The position numbers and the translations under genes were made by a program. From the NCBI RefSeq assembly GCF_011761265.1, contig NZ_JAAOZB010000001.1:1612001-1676000 (forward strand): a stretch of 64,000 nucleotides of DNA, written 5' to 3'. A model generated the notes under the pieces. That model was not told where the DNA came from, ran no database searches, and saw only the letters and a list, made by a program, of their open reading frames with translations. This DNA is from Microbacterium halimionae. GTDB taxonomy: Bacteria > Actinomycetota > Actinomycetes > Actinomycetales > Microbacteriaceae. Positions 53,626-63,500 of the stretch are shown here, piece by piece; the stretch's first letter is position 1, and each line of letters begins with the position of its first letter.

Positions 53626-54423
53626 ATGTCATCGCCTGATGCGGAAAGTCCAGCACCGCGAACGTCCAACATCACGGTACGTCGAGGGGAACCACTGGTT
53701 GTCATCGAAAATGTCGACAAATATTTTGGTGATCTTCACGTTTTGCGCGATATCTCGACCGTCGTAAATCGTGGTGAGGTCGTGGTCGTCATTGGCCCTT
53801 CCGGCTCGGGTAAGTCGACGCTTTGTCGCGCGATCAACCGTCTCGAGACAATCGATTCCGGACGCATACTGATCGACGACCAGCCCCTGCCTGAAGAGGG
53901 CAAAGAGCTAGCGCACCTCCGTGCCGACGTCGGAATGGTGTTCCAATCCTTCAACCTTTTTGCTCACAAGACGGTGCTGGAGAACGTGACGCTCGGGCCC
54001 ACGCGAGTGCGCGGGATGAGCCGAAAAGCCGCGGATGAAAAGGCTATGAAGATTCTCGACCGCGTGGGCGTGGCGAACCAGGCCAAGAAAATGCCAAGTC
54101 AGCTCTCCGGCGGTCAACAGCAGCGGGTTGCGATTGCGCGATCGCTCGCGATGGACCCGAAGCTGATTTTGATGGACGAGCCGACGAGCGCGCTCGATCC
54201 CGAAATGATCAACGAAGTGCTCGACGTCATGATCGGTCTCGCGACGGAGGGCATGACGATGATCGTCGTCACCCATGAAATGGGCTTTGCCCGCAAAGCC
54301 GCAGACCGTGTCCTTTTCATGGCCGACGGCGCAATTGTCGAAGAAGCTACACCCGAGCAGTTCTTCACGAACCCTCAGAGCGAGAGGGCACAGGACTTCT
54401 TGTCCAAAATCCTCGAGCACTGA
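53626..54423 (+). CDS. Amino-acid ABC transporter ATP-binding protein (GluA/GlnQ type)
   Basis: A 265-residue ATPase of a polar amino-acid importer. All motifs are intact: Walker A GPSGSGKSTL, Q-loop VFQSFNLFAH, signature LSGGQQQRVAIARSLA, Walker B LILMDEPTSALDPE, and the switch His in VVTHEMGFA. About 20 extra residues precede the domain. It is the first gene of a four-gene operon resembling gluABCD for glutamate uptake. Confidence 0.94.
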   Translation: MSSPDAESPAPRTSNITVRRGEPLVVIENVDKYFGDLHVLRDISTVVNRGEVVVVIGPSGSGKSTLCRAINRLETIDSGRILIDDQPLPEEGKELAHLRADVGMVFQSFNLFAHKTVLENVTLGPTRVRGMSRKAADEKAMKILDRVGVANQAKKMPSQLSGGQQQRVAIARSLAMDPKLILMDEPTSALDPEMINEVLDVMIGLATEGMTMIVVTHEMGFARKAADRVLFMADGAIVEEATPEQFFTNPQSERAQDFLSKILEH

Positions 54424-54500
54424 CACGACCCGGATGCCATAAGCATCTGGGAACCGAAGATGGGTCGCACAAGCGGCCGCACACAGCAAAGGACGAAGAC

Positions 54501-55367
54501 ATGAAGCGACTGAGAACCCCTCTTATTGCACTGGCCGCGGTGGGCGCGTTGGCTCTTTCTGCCTGCGCCGGCAGTACAGATGGTGGAGATGCGGCTGAGC
54601 CGGCTCCTGCCGACGTGACCTTCGAAGAGGGCACGACGATGGCTGCCCTGAATGAAGCCGGAACGATCACCATCGGCACGAAGTTCGACCAGCCGCTGTT
54701 CGGCCTGATGGGCCCAAGCGGAACTCCTGAAGGATTCGACGTCGAGATCGGCAAGATCATCGCGGCCGAGCTCGGCATCTCTGCGGAAAACATCGAGTGG
54801 ACAGAAACTGTTTCCGCCAACCGAGAACCCTTCATCGAGAACGGTCAGGTTGATCTCGTTGTGGCGACTTACACGATCAACGATGAGCGCAAGGAGGTTG
54901 TCTCGTTCGCCGGCCCCTATTACATGGCGGGGCAATCGATTCTCGTGCTCGCTGACAACGAAGACATCACCAGCGAAGAAGATCTCGTCGGCCAGCCGGT
55001 GTGCTCAGTTACCGGCTCCACTCCGGCGGCAATGCTGGAAGAGATCGGCGCTGAGCCCGTGCTCACTGACACCTACTCGAACTGCCTGGAGCCGCTCCGA
55101 AATGGTGCAGTGGTTGCCGTCTCGACAGACAACGTGATCCTCGCCGGTCTCGCAGCTCAGAACGAAGGCGAATTCAAGGTGGTCGGCGAACCTTTCACTG
55201 AGGAGCCTTACGGCATTGGACTCGCGCTTGATGACACCGATTTTCGGATGTGGATAAACGATGTTCTCGAGGCTAGCTACGAAGACGGCAGCTACGAAGA
55301 GGCCTGGAACAAGACAGCCGGCACTGTGTTGCCGTACGTCGACCCGCCCACGCCGGACCGCTACTAG
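54501..55367 (+). CDS. Glutamate-type ABC transporter substrate-binding lipoprotein
   Basis: A 288-residue extracellular binding protein. The signal peptide ends in the lipobox LSAC with Cys22 as the lipidated residue. The mature SBP_bac_3 domain has GTITIGTKFDQPLFG, GFDVEIGKIIAAELG and VDLVVATYTINDERKEVVSFAGPYY, like GluB. Glutamate is the likely ligand by similarity. A strong hairpin follows the gene. Confidence 0.92.
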   Translation: MKRLRTPLIALAAVGALALSACAGSTDGGDAAEPAPADVTFEEGTTMAALNEAGTITIGTKFDQPLFGLMGPSGTPEGFDVEIGKIIAAELGISAENIEWTETVSANREPFIENGQVDLVVATYTINDERKEVVSFAGPYYMAGQSILVLADNEDITSEEDLVGQPVCSVTGSTPAAMLEEIGAEPVLTDTYSNCLEPLRNGAVVAVSTDNVILAGLAAQNEGEFKVVGEPFTEEPYGIGLALDDTDFRMWINDVLEASYEDGSYEEAWNKTAGTVLPYVDPPTPDRY

Positions 55368-55374
55368 CGCGTTT

Positions 55375-55407
55375 GCTGTCCGGGCCGAGACGCTCGGCCC
55401 GGACAGC
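55375..55407 (+). terminator. Intra-operon hairpin after the binding-protein gene
   Basis: A perfect 15-bp stem GCTGTCCGGGCCGAG (55375-55389) with its complement at 55393-55407 and a three-base loop, seven bases after the stop and 32 before the first permease gene. It has no T-run. Such hairpins partly terminate or protect the upstream mRNA, giving more binding protein than permease. Confidence 0.8.
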
Positions 55408-55439
55408 ACTTCAACTGATCATTTGTGAGAGGACAACGC

Positions 55440-56090
55440 ATGGTGGAACAGCTGTGGTCGCTCATGCCCGAATTCTGGCAGGGGTTCCGCGTGACGCTAC
55501 TTCTTCTGGTGGTTTCGGGCATCACGGCGCTTGTCATCGGAACGCTCATCGCTGCGATGCGCGTCTCTCCGGTGCCGGTGCTGAGCTGGTTCGCTGCGTT
55601 CTGGACAGAGATCGCTCGAAACACCCCGTTGACCCTCGTGTTTTTCTTCACAGCGTTTGTGCTCCCGATGCTGGGGTTGCGGGTTCCGTATCTCCTCTTG
55701 GCTTTCGTAGCGCTGAGTTACTACACATCACCGTTTGTCGCAGAGGCACTGCGCTCTGGAATCAACGGAGTGCCTGTGGGGCAAGCGGAGGCTGCGCGAA
55801 GCATAGGACTGGGGTTCGGAACGACCGTCACGCTCGTTGTCTTGCCACAGGCATTTCGCATGACGGTGCCGCCCCTGATCAACGTCTTTATCGCGCTGAC
55901 GAAGAACACCTCTGTGGCGGGAGGGTTCTTCGTCGTTGAGCTCTTCGCGACTACTCGCCAACTCGCGAACGACAACGGGAACATCGTGATACCGATCTTG
56001 CTCGTTGCGGCCGCGCTATACCTCGTAATTACCGTTCCGCTCGGCTTTGTCGCCGGCATGCTGGAGAAGCGTTGGGTGATGAGCCGATGA
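55440..56090 (+). CDS. Amino-acid ABC transporter permease (GluC type)
   Basis: A 216-residue membrane protein with about five helices. The HisMQ-type permease loop is visible: EALRSGINGVPVGQAEAARSIGLGF near residue 105, with RNTPLTLVFFF near 60. ATG 55440 has AGAGGA upstream. Its stop overlaps the next permease (ATGA). Confidence 0.92.
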   Translation: MVEQLWSLMPEFWQGFRVTLLLLVVSGITALVIGTLIAAMRVSPVPVLSWFAAFWTEIARNTPLTLVFFFTAFVLPMLGLRVPYLLLAFVALSYYTSPFVAEALRSGINGVPVGQAEAARSIGLGFGTTVTLVVLPQAFRMTVPPLINVFIALTKNTSVAGGFFVVELFATTRQLANDNGNIVIPILLVAAALYLVITVPLGFVAGMLEKRWVMSR

Positions 56091-56992
56091 CGAGTGTCCT
56101 CTTCGACGTACCCGGGCCGAAGGCCCGCCGAGCGTCTCGTATCGCCTCGATCATTTCGCTGGCTGCCATCGCGGCAGTCGTCACATGGTTGGCTTTTCTC
56201 CTTGCTGCACCGCGTGAATCTGGCGGGATTACCCTCCCGGGGATGTTCGATGGCAGTCGCTGGGATATCTTCGCCGACGCGCAGGTGTGGAGCTACATCG
56301 GTGAAGGAGTAATCGGGACGTTGCGCGCAGCCGGTCTAGCAACGCTCGGAGCGATTCCACTCGGCATCGTTTTGTCGCTTTTGCGGAGCTCGGCGATTTC
56401 CTGGGTCCGAATTCCCACAGCGTGGATTATCGAGTTCTTCCGCGGCATGCCAGTGCTCTTGATGATGCTGTTTATCCTTCTAGTGGGATCGACAGGTTCG
56501 CTTGGGGCGGTCGTGATAGCGCTGATCATCTACAACGGCACGCTTATCGGTGAGGCGCTGAGGGCCGGGCTTGTTGCTCTTCCCCGAGGACAGCGCGAGG
56601 CTGCGCTCAGTGTGGGAATGCGTGAGTTTCAATCAAAGATGCTTGTTGAGTTTCCGCAGGCTTTTCGACAAATGCTGCCCATCATCGTGGCTCAACTTGT
56701 CGTGCTCTTGAAAGACACGTCACTCGGGTACATCGTCGGTTACAACGAGATTATTCGCACGAATATGTACTATCTCGGCAGTTACTACGGCAACCGCTAT
56801 ATGTTCTCGCTGTTCGCCGTGACTCTGTTGATCTACCTGGCGATCAACCTCACCCTGTCGTGGTTCGCGCGCTGGCTGTCTAAACGCACCGCGAGCGGTG
56901 GCGGACGTGCCACTGCTGTTCCAAGCGGTGATATCGATCCAGATCAAGAGATCACAGCCGCGGAGGCCGAAGGTTCGACGCACCGTCGGTAG
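56087..56992 (+). CDS. Amino-acid ABC transporter permease (GluD type)
   Basis: A 301-residue membrane protein pairing with the preceding permease. It has about six helices, [13 protein letters not shown] near 120, and the coupling loop [24 protein letters not shown] near 158. The polar C-terminal ~40 residues are an extension. Its TAG stop (56990-56992) forms part of the pheS -10 box. Confidence 0.92.
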   Translation: MTSVLFDVPGPKARRASRIASIISLAAIAAVVTWLAFLLAAPRESGGITLPGMFDGSRWDIFADAQVWSYIGEGVIGTLRAAGLATLGAIPLGIVLSLLRSSAISWVRIPTAWIIEFFRGMPVLLMMLFILLVGSTGSLGAVVIALIIYNGTLIGEALRAGLVALPRGQREAALSVGMREFQSKMLVEFPQAFRQMLPIIVAQLVVLLKDTSLGYIVGYNEIIRTNMYYLGSYYGNRYMFSLFAVTLLIYLAINLTLSWFARWLSKRTASGGGRATAVPSGDIDPDQEITAAEAEGSTHRR

Positions 56993-56995
56993 ACT
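56990..56995 (+). promoter_or_regulatory. -10 box for pheS, overlapping the upstream stop codon
   Basis: TAGACT at 56990-56995 includes the TAG stop of the permease gene and ends eight bases before GTG 57004. It predicts leaderless pheS mRNA independent of the importer operon. Confidence 0.45.
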
Positions 56996-57003
56996 CGTCT
57001 CTC

Positions 57004-58053
57004 GTGTCCGACACACCCGATTCCCCCGTTATCTCGCCCGAAGCAGTTGACGCTGCCGTCGATGCGGCGCTCGCCGCAATTTCGACCGCTTCCGACACCG
57101 CCACACTGAAAGCCGCGCGCTCGGCCCACGCGGGCGATGCCTCGCCGCTTGCACAACTGAACGCGCAATTGCGAAATGTTGAGCCCACCCGTAAAGCGGA
57201 GTTCGGCAAGCTCGTCGGTGGTGCGCGTGGCCGTGTTAATCAAGCTCTCGCTGCTCGGGAGAAGGAGCTCGCAGCTGCGGAAACCGCAGCGCGCTTAGAT
57301 GCTGAACGCATCGACATTACGGCGCAGCCACATCGCGCGCGCATTGGGGCGCGGCATCCGATTTCGCTGCTCCAGGAAGAAATTTCCGATCTCTTCGTCG
57401 GCATGGGGTGGGAAATTGCTGAGGGCCCGGAGCTAGAGCACGAGTGGTTCAACTTCGACGCGTTGAACTTCGATGTTGATCACCCCGCGCGTCAGATGCA
57501 AGACACATTCTTTGTCGATCCGGTTGATCGACACCTCGTCATGCGGACCCACACAAGTCCCGTGCAGGTGCGCTCCATGCTTGACCGCGAGCTGCCGATT
57601 TACATCCTGTGCCCGGGGCGGGTCTACCGCACCGACGAGTTCGACGCGACCCATCTTCCTGCCTTCACTCAGTTCGAGGGTCTCGTCATCGATAAGGGCA
57701 TCACGATGGCAAACCTCAAAGGCACGCTCGACCACGCGGCGAAGGTTCTGTTCGGGCCCGAGGCCAAGACGCGCTTTCGGACCAACTACTTTCCGTTCAC
57801 CGAGCCGTCGGCAGAGCTCGACCTTTGGCACCCGACGTTCAAGGGCGGTGCACGCTGGATTGAATGGGGCGGATGCGGCATGGTCAACGCCAATGTGCTG
57901 CGCGCCGCCGGAATCGATCCAGATGTGTACTCCGGATTCGCGTTCGGGATGGGAATCGAACGGACGCTGATGTTCCGGAGTGACGTACAAGACATGCGTG
58001 ACATGGCCGAGGGCGATGTACGCTTCAGCGAGCAGTTCGGGATGGTGGTGTGA
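57004..58053 (+). CDS. pheS: Phenylalanine-tRNA ligase alpha subunit
   Basis: A 349-residue class II synthetase subunit. The N-terminal coiled coil (about 10-95) precedes [26 protein letters not shown], motif 2 ([23 protein letters not shown]) and motif 3 ([13 protein letters not shown]). GTG 57004 is the start. It overlaps pheT by one base if pheT starts at ATG 58053. Confidence 0.97.
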   Translation: MSDTPDSPVISPEAVDAAVDAALAAISTASDTATLKAARSAHAGDASPLAQLNAQLRNVEPTRKAEFGKLVGGARGRVNQALAAREKELAAAETAARLDAERIDITAQPHRARIGARHPISLLQEEISDLFVGMGWEIAEGPELEHEWFNFDALNFDVDHPARQMQDTFFVDPVDRHLVMRTHTSPVQVRSMLDRELPIYILCPGRVYRTDEFDATHLPAFTQFEGLVIDKGITMANLKGTLDHAAKVLFGPEAKTRFRTNYFPFTEPSAELDLWHPTFKGGARWIEWGGCGMVNANVLRAAGIDPDVYSGFAFGMGIERTLMFRSDVQDMRDMAEGDVRFSEQFGMVV

Positions 58054-60557
58054 TGCGCGTTCCGCTGTCGTGGTTGCGTGAGTTCGTCGATGTACCGGTG
58101 GGCGCAACACCTGAAGACATCCACGAAGCATTCGTGTCTGTCGGGTTCGAAGAAGAAGATGTCCACGATTTCGAGCTCGAGGGCCCGATCGTTGTTGGCG
58201 AGGTGCTGGAGTTCACTGAAGAGCCTCAGACCAACGGCAAGACGATTCGTTGGTGCCAGGTCGATGTCGGTGCCGATAACGGCGGCGTGCGCGGAATCGT
58301 TTGCGGCGCCGGCAACTTCTTCGCCGGCGACAAGGTTGTTGTGACCCTTCCAGGATCGGTTCTTCCGGGGCCCTTCCCGATTGCGGCGCGAAAAACCTAC
58401 GGGCACGTCTCTGACGGCATGATCGCGTCGGCGAAAGAGCTGGGTCTTGGTCAGGAGCACTCCGGCATCCTGCGGCTGGTCGAACTCGGGCTCGATGCTC
58501 CGGTAGGTACCGACGCAATTGCGTTGCTCGGGCTCGATGATGTCGCCGTCGACATCAATGTGACCCCTGACCGCGGATACGCTCTGTCGATTCGCGGCGC
58601 GGCGCGTGAGTATTCGCACGCGACCGGTGCTGCGTTCCGCGACCCCGGATTGCGCCCGACGACAGAGCTTCACCCGGGTGATGGCTTTCCGATCGTGATC
58701 GATGACCGCGCACCAATCCGAGGCCGCGCGGGGGCAACTGAACTTGTAGCCCGCGTTGTGCGCGACGTGGATGCCTCGCGCCCGACCCCGACGTGGATGA
58801 TCACTCGCCTTGCGCTTGCGGGCATCCGGTCGCTCGGGGTGCTCGTCGATATCACCAATTACGTGATGGTCGAGCTCGGCCAACCAATTCACGGGTACGA
58901 CCTCGATAAGCTTCGCGGCGGACTCACTGTGAGGCGTGCCGAGGCCGGCGAGAAGCTCGAGACGCTCGATGGTCAAATTCGTACTTTGGACGTTGAAGAC
59001 CTGCTCATCACTGACGACTCGGGCCCGATTGGGCTCGCGGGTGTCATGGGTGGCGGTACCACTGAGATGACCTCAGCGACCCGCAACGTTCTCATCGAAG
59101 CTGCCATTTTTGACACTGTGTCGATCGCGCGCACTGCGCGTCGCCACAAGCTGCCTTCTGAGGCATCCCGTCGGTTCGAGCGTGGCGTGGACCCACGCAT
59201 CCCGTTCGTGGCAGCACAGCGGGTAGTAGAGCTCATGGTGGAGTACGCAGGCGGGAGTCTCGATGACACGGGTGGTGCTGTCTACGCGCAGTGGTCTGCA
59301 ACCCCCGTGACTCTGCCGGAGGAATTCGTCAGCGGTCTCATCGGTGTCGAATATTCCGATGACGAAGTGCGCCACGCGCTCGAACTCATTGGCTGTTCCA
59401 TCGAGGAGCAGGGCGCTTCCTGGCGGATCACACCCCCGTCGTGGCGCCCAGACCTCACCGACAAGTGGACTCTCGCAGAAGAAGTGGCCCGAATTCACGG
59501 TCTGGATCGGGTGCCTTCGGTGCTACCGACCCCGCCGTCGGGCCGCGGCTTGACGAAAGCGCAGCGTGGTCGTCGTCGGGTGCTGAACTCTCTGGCAGCA
59601 GCTGGGTACACCGAGGTGCAGGCATTCCCGTTCACGACCGAAGCGCTCAACGATCTTCACGGGTCGGCCTCGGGCGGGCATCTGCCGAGCATTGCGCTCG
59701 CCAACCCGCTCGACGGACAAGCTCCGTTCCTCCGTCGATCCCTCCTGCCGGGCCTGATCGATATCGCACATCGCAATGTGTCGCGCGGTTTGACAGATGT
59801 TGCCGTGTTCGAGACGGGCTCCGTATTCTTGCCGAAGCCCGGCGTGACCTACGGCACTCGCGCTGTTCCGCCTCTTGGTGCCCGGCCGGATGCCGCGACA
59901 CTCACCGAGCTTGACGCGTCGATTCCACCGCAGCACCGCTACTTGGCAGTGCTGGTCGCCGGAAACGCACAACCGAAACAGCCAGGTCGTGCGGCTGAAC
60001 CCTCCGGTGTCGTTGAAGCACTTGACGCCGTGCGTGTCGTCGCGAACGCCGCAGGCGTAACGATTGATGTGACGCAAGCAAAGCGAGCTGCGCTCCACCC
60101 GGGTCGAGCGGGAACGCTCACCGTCGACGGCACTGAGGTTGGCTACGTGGGGGAGTTATTGCCTGCCGTGGTCGAGGCATCCGATCTTCACGGGCGCGTC
60201 GCCGTTGCCGAGCTGAATCTCGATCTCGTGGTGTCGCTCGCGGGAGAGCTTGACGTTGCGGCATCGCTTTCGGGGTTTCCCGCAGCGACACAAGATGTTT
60301 CGCTCGTCGTTGGATCTGATGTGCCTGCAGTTGATGTGCAGGCGGAATTGGCGCTTGGTGCTGGCGAACTACTGGAGACAATTCGTTTGGTGGATGACTA
60401 CCGAGGCCAGGGCGTTGCGGAGGGCGCGAAGAGTTTGACGTTCGCGCTTCGTTTTCGGGCGCCTGATCGCACACTGACGGCAGCGGAAGCGACGGAAGCG
60501 AAGCTTGGCGGGGTCTCACGTGCTCAAGAGGCGTTCAGCGCACGCCTTAGGGAATAG
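58053..60557 (+). CDS. pheT: Phenylalanine-tRNA ligase beta subunit
   Basis: An 834-residue subunit opening [15 protein letters not shown]. Domains in order: tRNA-binding OB fold (about 40-155), B3/B4 editing region (about 210-395), B5 (about 405-485), the catalytic-like core (about 500-720) and the C-terminal anticodon-binding FDX-ACB domain (about 740-834, FPAATQDVSLVVGSDVPAVDV in outline). ATG 58053 shares its A with the pheS stop; GTG 58050 is one codon earlier. Confidence 0.96.
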   Translation: MRVPLSWLREFVDVPVGATPEDIHEAFVSVGFEEEDVHDFELEGPIVVGEVLEFTEEPQTNGKTIRWCQVDVGADNGGVRGIVCGAGNFFAGDKVVVTLPGSVLPGPFPIAARKTYGHVSDGMIASAKELGLGQEHSGILRLVELGLDAPVGTDAIALLGLDDVAVDINVTPDRGYALSIRGAAREYSHATGAAFRDPGLRPTTELHPGDGFPIVIDDRAPIRGRAGATELVARVVRDVDASRPTPTWMITRLALAGIRSLGVLVDITNYVMVELGQPIHGYDLDKLRGGLTVRRAEAGEKLETLDGQIRTLDVEDLLITDDSGPIGLAGVMGGGTTEMTSATRNVLIEAAIFDTVSIARTARRHKLPSEASRRFERGVDPRIPFVAAQRVVELMVEYAGGSLDDTGGAVYAQWSATPVTLPEEFVSGLIGVEYSDDEVRHALELIGCSIEEQGASWRITPPSWRPDLTDKWTLAEEVARIHGLDRVPSVLPTPPSGRGLTKAQRGRRRVLNSLAAAGYTEVQAFPFTTEALNDLHGSASGGHLPSIALANPLDGQAPFLRRSLLPGLIDIAHRNVSRGLTDVAVFETGSVFLPKPGVTYGTRAVPPLGARPDAATLTELDASIPPQHRYLAVLVAGNAQPKQPGRAAEPSGVVEALDAVRVVANAAGVTIDVTQAKRAALHPGRAGTLTVDGTEVGYVGELLPAVVEASDLHGRVAVAELNLDLVVSLAGELDVAASLSGFPAATQDVSLVVGSDVPAVDVQAELALGAGELLETIRLVDDYRGQGVAEGAKSLTFALRFRAPDRTLTAAEATEAKLGGVSRAQEAFSARLRE

Positions 60558-60638
60558 CGCCGCGAGTTCTCGCTCGGGTTTACGTTACGCTTCGGCATGG
60601 GCACGAAGCGCGTGCGTTTCCACGGGGAGGACGCGACG

Positions 60639-63500
60639 ATGTCATCGTTGCTGTATCGGCTAGGTCGTTTTTCTGCAAAATACCGCTGGTGGGTGATTGC
60701 AGTATGGCTGGTGATCGTCGTCGCAGCCGGGGGAATCGCAACTGCTCGCGGCGGCGCAAGCAACCTTGAAGCTTCGTACGCGATCCCGGGGACGCCCGCG
60801 CAAGAGGCGCTCGACGTCCTTGGACAGCGATTTCCTGAGCTGAGCGGCGCGAGTGCGCGCATTGTTGTTGACGCTGGCGACGGCGCCGACATCGCGGACC
60901 ACTCCGATGTAATTTCCACTGCATGTGAGGATCTTGCTTCTCTCAGTGCCGTGAAGTTAGTCACGTGTCCGTTTCCCATGACGGCATCGGGCTCTTCAGC
61001 ATCCGGTTCGGGAGATCCTTCTCAAATTTCGTCGGATGCCTCGATGGCTTTCATTTCGGTTCAACTGTCGTCTTCGACCGCGAGCAATTCTGTGGTCGCG
61101 GCGGCCGAATCAGCCATGAAACCCGTAAGCGACGCCGGCGTAAAAGTTGCATACTCGGGCTTGGAAGCCACCGCGTCATCGTCGAGCTCGACGGAGTATT
61201 TCGGCGTTGGGATTGCATTTCTTGTCTTGGTGATCACCTTCGGCTCGTTCATCGCCGCCGGCATTCCGCTCATCACAGCCCTACTCGGAGTGGCACTCGC
61301 GTCGAGTGCCATTTACATAACTGCCTCGTTAGCGCCTGTTTCGCAGACCGCACCACTTCTTGCGACCATGCTGGGGCTTGCCGTGGGTATTGACTACTCG
61401 CTCCTCATCACATCCCGCCACCGTGCGCAATTGCGCGCGGGAATGAATCCCCGCGAATCGGTTGCTGTGGCCACCGCGACCGCCGGTACGGCCGTCGTTT
61501 TCGCAGGAATCACGGTCATGATTGCGCTCATCGGACTCTCCGTTGCAGGAATCCCGTTTCTCACCGTCATGGGGTTGGGCGCAGCTGTTGCAGTGTTAGG
61601 CGCACTCGCTGTCGCTGTCACATTGCTACCGGCACTTCTCGCAGTCTTTGGGGGAGCGCTCCGCCCACGCGCGCCTCGTCGAAGCCGTGCGGTTCGCACA
61701 CCCAAGCCTCCGATCTGGGTTCGGGGTGTGACCGCTGCACCTGTTGCGGCAATCGTCCTGATCATCGGGTTACTGGGAGCTGCCGCGATTCCAGCTTTTG
61801 GCGCCCGCCTCACGCTTCCAGACGCCGGGTACGACCCCCCGGGAAGCCCCGCGCGTGTGGCGTACGACCTGCTAGATGAGGGGTTTGGGCCTGGCTTCAA
61901 CGGTCCGCTCGTCATCACTGCGGACATTTCGGGGACGCTTGACATCGAAAAAGCACTTGACGCGCTCGACGCTGAGTTCGATGGAGTAGCGAACGTTGCG
62001 GCAGTCTCGAAGGCGTCACCCAATGAAGCACTCGACTTTGCTGTGCTTTCTGTCACCCCCAAGAGTTCGCCCTCATCGACGGCGACTGCTGATCTTGTCT
62101 CGACCCTGCGGGATCTCGCGCCGGCCTTCGAGAAAGAGAATGGCTTCACCTTCGAGGTCACAGGGCAAACGGCGCTCGGAGTCGATATCTCCGCGCGTCT
62201 CAGTGCGGCATTGCTGCCATTCGGCATCGTCGTGGTCGGGCTTTGTCTGATTCTTCTGACCATCATGTTCCGCTCAATTGCGGTACCGCTATCGGCGACC
62301 GTTGGGTACCTTCTGACCGTCGGGGGAGCCCTCGGTGTCACCCGCCTCGTGTTTGAGATGGGGTTCGGCGCGTCTTTCATCGGCGTTGCCAAGGTGGGGC
62401 CGGTCGTCAGCTTTATGCCGATCCTCGTGATGGCGGTGCTGTTCGGTCTCGCGATGGATTACCACGTGTTCCTGGTGTCGAGGATGCGTGAGCAATTTTT
62501 TGAAACTGGCAATGCTCGTACGGCAGTGCTGCAAGGATTTTCGGCATCCGCTCGTGTTGTCACAGCTGCCGCTCTTATCATGTTCTCGGTCTTCTTCTCG
62601 TTTGTGCCCGGGGGTTCCGCAGCCATCCAGCCGATCGCCTTTGCGCTCGCCGTGGGTGTCCTCATCGACGCATTTATCGTGCGTATGACCTTCATTCCCG
62701 CCGTCATGGCACTTCTCGGAGATAGAGCCTGGTGGGTACCGAAATGGCTTGATCGCGTTTTGCCCAACGCGGATATCGAAGGCGAAGTGGTGCAGCGCAT
62801 GTTGCGCCAGCGCCAGTGGCAGAGCGATGACGGATCTGAAGAAGCTGGCTTGTGGGCCGAAGACCTTTCGGTTGCAGGCAGCACGCCCGCAAGTTTCCGA
62901 GCTTCTGAGCGCGATGTTGTGATCATCGGCGGCGACAGCGCCGGCGGTGTCGTTGCTGCGATTGCGGGCAGGGCTGCCGACACCGCTGGCAACCTCAGCG
63001 TGCAGGGGAGGCTCATCCCATTCGAGCGCTCGGCTGTTGCGAGAGAGTCTCGGTTCGTGCCGGCTGTCCCCGATGTGCCGGGCGGCGAAACGGTGCACGA
63101 GCGGCTTCGCGCGCGAATACGCGAATCAGGGCATCACCGAAGTGAGCGCTCCGCTCTGGTGGCTGAGGCCGCCGAAACTTTCGATCGCCTCATGGTCGCT
63201 GTCTCAGATGACTTACATTCGACCATTGAACTCACAACTCTGGCCGGGTCTCTGACCGATGCGCAATTGTGGTTTCTTGATGTGGCAGCGGCTTTGGCGC
63301 CATCGTCTCGTTTGGTTGCGATCGACGCGACCGGCAAGTTGCCCGCGGACGCGGTGTTGGCGGTCATCGTTGCTCGTGCACGCACTGACGCCACCCTGGT
63401 CGTCGCAACGACGGCCGGCAATGCTGTCACCGACCGTCGCGTCGTCACGGTCACGCTGAGCGAACACGCTGATACCGGCATGAAAGGAACCCGCGCATGA
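60639..63500 (+). CDS. MMPL/RND-family transporter fused to a degenerate ABC ATPase domain
   Basis: A 953-residue protein. Residues 1 to about 715 are an MMPL transporter: two repeats of six membrane helices each, with extracytoplasmic domains after helices 1 and 7, and LGLAVGIDYSLLI and LFGLAMDYHVFLVSRMRE as the proton-relay helices. Residues about 752-945 resemble an ABC ATPase: P-loop-like GDSAGG at 765-770 but Val771-Val772 in place of Lys-Ser/Thr, signature-like SLTDAQ at 871-876, and Walker B-like LVAIDA with Ala897 in place of the catalytic Glu. This domain is unlikely to hydrolyse ATP. ATG 60639 follows GGGGAGG. The stop overlaps the YhgE/Pip gene (ATGA), so they probably form one export system. 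Confidence 0.88.
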   Translation: MSSLLYRLGRFSAKYRWWVIAVWLVIVVAAGGIATARGGASNLEASYAIPGTPAQEALDVLGQRFPELSGASARIVVDAGDGADIADHSDVISTACEDLASLSAVKLVTCPFPMTASGSSASGSGDPSQISSDASMAFISVQLSSSTASNSVVAAAESAMKPVSDAGVKVAYSGLEATASSSSSTEYFGVGIAFLVLVITFGSFIAAGIPLITALLGVALASSAIYITASLAPVSQTAPLLATMLGLAVGIDYSLLITSRHRAQLRAGMNPRESVAVATATAGTAVVFAGITVMIALIGLSVAGIPFLTVMGLGAAVAVLGALAVAVTLLPALLAVFGGALRPRAPRRSRAVRTPKPPIWVRGVTAAPVAAIVLIIGLLGAAAIPAFGARLTLPDAGYDPPGSPARVAYDLLDEGFGPGFNGPLVITADISGTLDIEKALDALDAEFDGVANVAAVSKASPNEALDFAVLSVTPKSSPSSTATADLVSTLRDLAPAFEKENGFTFEVTGQTALGVDISARLSAALLPFGIVVVGLCLILLTIMFRSIAVPLSATVGYLLTVGGALGVTRLVFEMGFGASFIGVAKVGPVVSFMPILVMAVLFGLAMDYHVFLVSRMREQFFETGNARTAVLQGFSASARVVTAAALIMFSVFFSFVPGGSAAIQPIAFALAVGVLIDAFIVRMTFIPAVMALLGDRAWWVPKWLDRVLPNADIEGEVVQRMLRQRQWQSDDGSEEAGLWAEDLSVAGSTPASFRASERDVVIIGGDSAGGVVAAIAGRAADTAGNLSVQGRLIPFERSAVARESRFVPAVPDVPGGETVHERLRARIRESGHHRSERSALVAEAAETFDRLMVAVSDDLHSTIELTTLAGSLTDAQLWFLDVAAALAPSSRLVAIDATGKLPADAVLAVIVARARTDATLVVATTAGNAVTDRRVVTVTLSEHADTGMKGTRA

